Part shown: positions 4,334-6,425 of the stretch, in pieces
How positions within the stretch are numbered: the first letter of the stretch is position 1
Layout: each line of letters begins with the position of its first letter
DNA from: Zoogloea sp.
GTDB lineage: Bacteria > Pseudomonadota > Gammaproteobacteria > Burkholderiales > Rhodocyclaceae
Length of the DNA stretch: 6,425 nucleotides
Assembly: GCA_016790385.1 (NCBI GenBank)
Contig: JAEUNV010000018.1
Coordinates: 1-6,425, forward strand
Reading direction: 5' to 3'
Position numbers and translations under genes: made by a program
The notes under the pieces: generated by a model
What the model saw: the letters and a program-made list of their open reading frames with translations, nothing else
What the model was told of the DNA's origin: nothing
Database searches by the model: none

Positions 4334-6400
4334 GGCGGCAAGTGTGCTCAAACGATTGGCCAGCAAGCCGACCTGCCGCGCCTCATCGGCGGAACGCCGG
4401 GCGATTCCGGCATCGGATTCGGCGTTCCGTGCAACGGCTTCCATCTGGTCGGCGATATCCCGGGTGGCGCGGCCGTTGGCTGCGAGTGCATCACCGATGG
4501 CATGCACGGCCTTCCCGGCATGGGCGACCATCGACTCCACCGAAGTGGCGATCTCGCCAGCCTCAAGGGCCTTGCGTGCGCCCTCGCTGACGACCTTGCT
4601 GGTGGCGGCCACTTCGCCAGCCACCGCCCCGCTGAGCGCCTGGATGCGCTGGATCATGGTGGCGATCTCCTGGGTCGAGTTGCCGGTGCGTTCCGCCAGT
4701 TTGCGGACCTCATCGGCGACGACCGCAAATCCCCGACCCTGCTCGCCCGCCCGGGCGGCTTCGATAGCCGCGTTGAGGGCCAGGAGGTTGGTCTGATCCG
4801 AGATCTCGCGGATCACCTGGATGACCCGGCCGATCTCTCCCGACATGCCCGCCAGCTCACCGATATGCTTTTCCGTGTCGACCATTGTCTGCGCCGCATC
4901 ACGGATCGACATCGCCGCCTCCTGACTGATGCTGGCGCTGCTGCGGGTCGTTTCCGCGGACTGGAGGTTTGTCTGCATGGCGTCCCGGGCCTGCTCACCC
5001 ATGGCGGCGGTGGATTGCGACAGTTCGTCCACAATGCGAACAACGCCCGCAAGCGTCTGTGATTGCTGTTGTGTCGCCTCCACGGTGGCCTCGCTTGCCG
5101 TGCTGAGTCGGGCACTGGAGTCGTTCAGCGTATGGGCGCTTTGCTGGATCAGGCTGATTGCTTCGTGCAATCGATTGCGCAGCAGTGCCACATGGGTAAG
5201 GATCGCGCCGAGCTCATCATTGCCCCCCGGATCAATGGCCTGACTCAGGTTGCCGCCTGCCACCGCAGCCGTCATGGCCTCCGCGCGGGCGGCCTGTTGG
5301 GCAATGCGTGACAGCAGCAGTGTGGCAAGAAGGGTGCCCAGCGTGACAGCAATCACTCCCAGGAGCAGGCTGCGCTGCATGGCGTTGTCCGACTGGGCAT
5401 TGAGCTTAGCGAGCAGTACCGGAGAGGCCTCGTCGAGGCGCTGGATCTCCTTCAGCAGCAGATCGCGGATCTCGCGCCATTTGGGCGTCTCGTCCTTGTT
5501 GAGCACGTGCTTTGCGGCCTCGCCCTGGCCTTCCTTGATCAGCTTGAAGACCTGGTCGTGGAAGGCGCGCTGCTCACTGCGCAGACTGCGGATACGTTCC
5601 GGCAAGCCGGATTTCTGCTCGGCAACATCCAGAGCCGCGGCCGCATGCAAGGCATTGTCGAAAGCGTCCGAGGCCCGGCTGTAGTTCTCGAAAGCCTTGG
5701 GATTGGCCGGGTCGAGCATGGCGTTGCGCAAGGCCTGGCCCATTTGCAGCCCCTGGGCGTAGAGCTTGTAATAGGCAACCTGCCGGGCGACGTCCCCCCC
5801 GATGTGAGCACGATAGCCGGCTTCGACCGCACGGCCGGAGCGCTGACTGTCCGCCAGGGCTCCGGCCAGCAGGATCATCACGATGATCATGATGGCCAGA
5901 AGGCGCCGTCCGATGCGCGCATTGTCGATGCGTGCCAGCACGCTGTCCCACAGGCCCGCCAGGCCCACGCGGACGAGCTTGCCCTCATGCAGGCGCCGGG
6001 CCGGGTTGTCGCGAAGCGACTGGTAGAGCGTTTCCGCTGCCATCACTTCGTCGCGGGTTGGTGCCGTGCGCACCGACACGTAACCGCCTTCGGGCTTGGC
6101 AGTGATCGAAGCGCGCACCCAATAGTGATCTCCGTTCCGGCAACGATTCTTGATGACCCCCGACCAAGGGCGACGGTTCTGCAGCGTTGCCCACAGATCG
6201 CGGAAAGCCTCCGCCGGCATATCCGGGTGGCGAACCAGATTGTGGGGCTGCCCGATCAATTCGTCGTGGCCGAAGCCGCTGATCGCGACGAAGTCGTCAT
6301 TGGCAAAGGTGATGACGCCCTGGGCGTCGGAATGGGAAATGATGGTTGAACCCGGTTCAACCCGGCGCTCGACGCCGCTGACAGGACGATTGTCGCGCAT
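4319..6400 (-). CDS. Methyl-accepting chemotaxis receptor with Aer-like FAD-PAS domain and periplasmic sensor domain, 693 aa
   Basis: This is a chemoreceptor that signals through CheW/CheA to the flagellar motor. Residues 15-115 form a PAS domain very close to E. coli Aer: TFANDDF with Asn34, [12 protein letters not shown] with Arg57, His58 and Asp60, PWSGVIKN with Trp79 and Asn85, then NGDHYWVRA. These are the same numbered positions that matter for FAD binding and redox sensing in Aer. A membrane helix (about 164-184) follows, then about 160 helical, predicted periplasmic residues (185-343), which look like a four-helix-bundle ligand domain, a second membrane helix (344-366) and a HAMP domain (about 367-415). 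The signalling domain has the conserved tip [17 protein letters not shown] (538-554) and [16 protein letters not shown] (557-572). [10 protein letters not shown] (489-498) is a near-consensus methylation site. No NWETF-type CheR/CheB tether is present; it ends AQFKA. The start at 6398-6400 has only a weak ribosome site but gives Aer-like numbering. It appears monocistronic. Confidence 0.93.
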   Translation of the reverse strand: MRDNRPVSGVERRVEPGSTIISHSDAQGVITFANDDFVAISGFGHDELIGQPHNLVRHPDMPAEAFRDLWATLQNRRPWSGVIKNRCRNGDHYWVRASITAKPEGGYVSVRTAPTRDEVMAAETLYQSLRDNPARRLHEGKLVRVGLAGLWDSVLARIDNARIGRRLLAIMIIVMILLAGALADSQRSGRAVEAGYRAHIGGDVARQVAYYKLYAQGLQMGQALRNAMLDPANPKAFENYSRASDAFDNALHAAAALDVAEQKSGLPERIRSLRSEQRAFHDQVFKLIKEGQGEAAKHVLNKDETPKWREIRDLLLKEIQRLDEASPVLLAKLNAQSDNAMQRSLLLGVIAVTLGTLLATLLLSRIAQQAARAEAMTAAVAGGNLSQAIDPGGNDELGAILTHVALLRNRLHEAISLIQQSAHTLNDSSARLSTASEATVEATQQQSQTLAGVVRIVDELSQSTAAMGEQARDAMQTNLQSAETTRSSASISQEAAMSIRDAAQTMVDTEKHIGELAGMSGEIGRVIQVIREISDQTNLLALNAAIEAARAGEQGRGFAVVADEVRKLAERTGNSTQEIATMIQRIQALSGAVAGEVAATSKVVSEGARKALEAGEIATSVESMVAHAGKAVHAIGDALAANGRATRDIADQMEAVARNAESDAGIARRSADEARQVGLLANRLSTLAAQFKA

Positions 6401-6425
6401 GGAATATCTCGAAAAACGCCGGCGC

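Noticed and set aside
5507..6349. Plus-strand open frame of 280 codons opposite the chemoreceptor
   Set aside because: It is antisense to the PAS, membrane and periplasmic regions of the receptor, whose family match is unmistakable; there is no ribosome site or domain.

Overview
This is a high-GC window whose gene content suggests a betaproteobacterium of the Rhodocyclales type (Zoogloea, Thauera or Azoarcus relatives). The basis is a PEP-CTERM surface protein with an apparent sigma-54 promoter, a MaoC/PhaJ-like hydratase remnant, and an Aer-like chemoreceptor. The organism assignment is inference; no rRNA or other marker gene is present.

The left quarter (1-1603) is a stack of broken mobile DNA. 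The right end of an IS66-family element (C-terminus of TnpC plus a terminal repeat starting GTAAGCG) sits inside the istB gene of an IS21-family element. The insertion point can be read to the base: the istB frame runs to codon 123 (207-209), and the IS66 end begins at 206. The IS21 remnant (istB 5' part, then the istA 3' half) ends abruptly at about 1489-1491 in the middle of istA. There it joins the last roughly 38 codons of a MaoC-like (R)-hydratase gene on the other strand. Neither IS21 end is present, so a deletion must have followed the original insertion.

The middle (1604-2541) holds a strong terminator hairpin and a secreted PEP-CTERM protein on the minus strand, read from a TTG start. 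Its 199-bp upstream region has a near-consensus sigma-54 (-24/-12) promoter, a dyad about 90 nt upstream of the predicted start that could bind an enhancer-binding protein, and a second dyad in the leader. This matches known PrsK/PrsR/RpoN control of PEP-CTERM genes and is the most interesting regulatory signal in the window.

The right half has a divergent pair: a YhaJ-like LysR regulator (minus) and a WrbA-like flavodoxin-fold protein (plus). They share a 251-bp intergenic region with a clear T-N11-A LysR box. Last comes a large chemoreceptor (minus) that joins an Aer-type FAD-binding PAS domain to a separate periplasmic helical sensor domain. The flavodoxin and receptor genes converge with only 23 nt between their stop codons. 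Their last codons form a near-perfect inverted repeat because both proteins end in AQFK(G/A).

No CRISPR array, tRNA or rRNA was seen, and no wholly new multi-gene system is evident.
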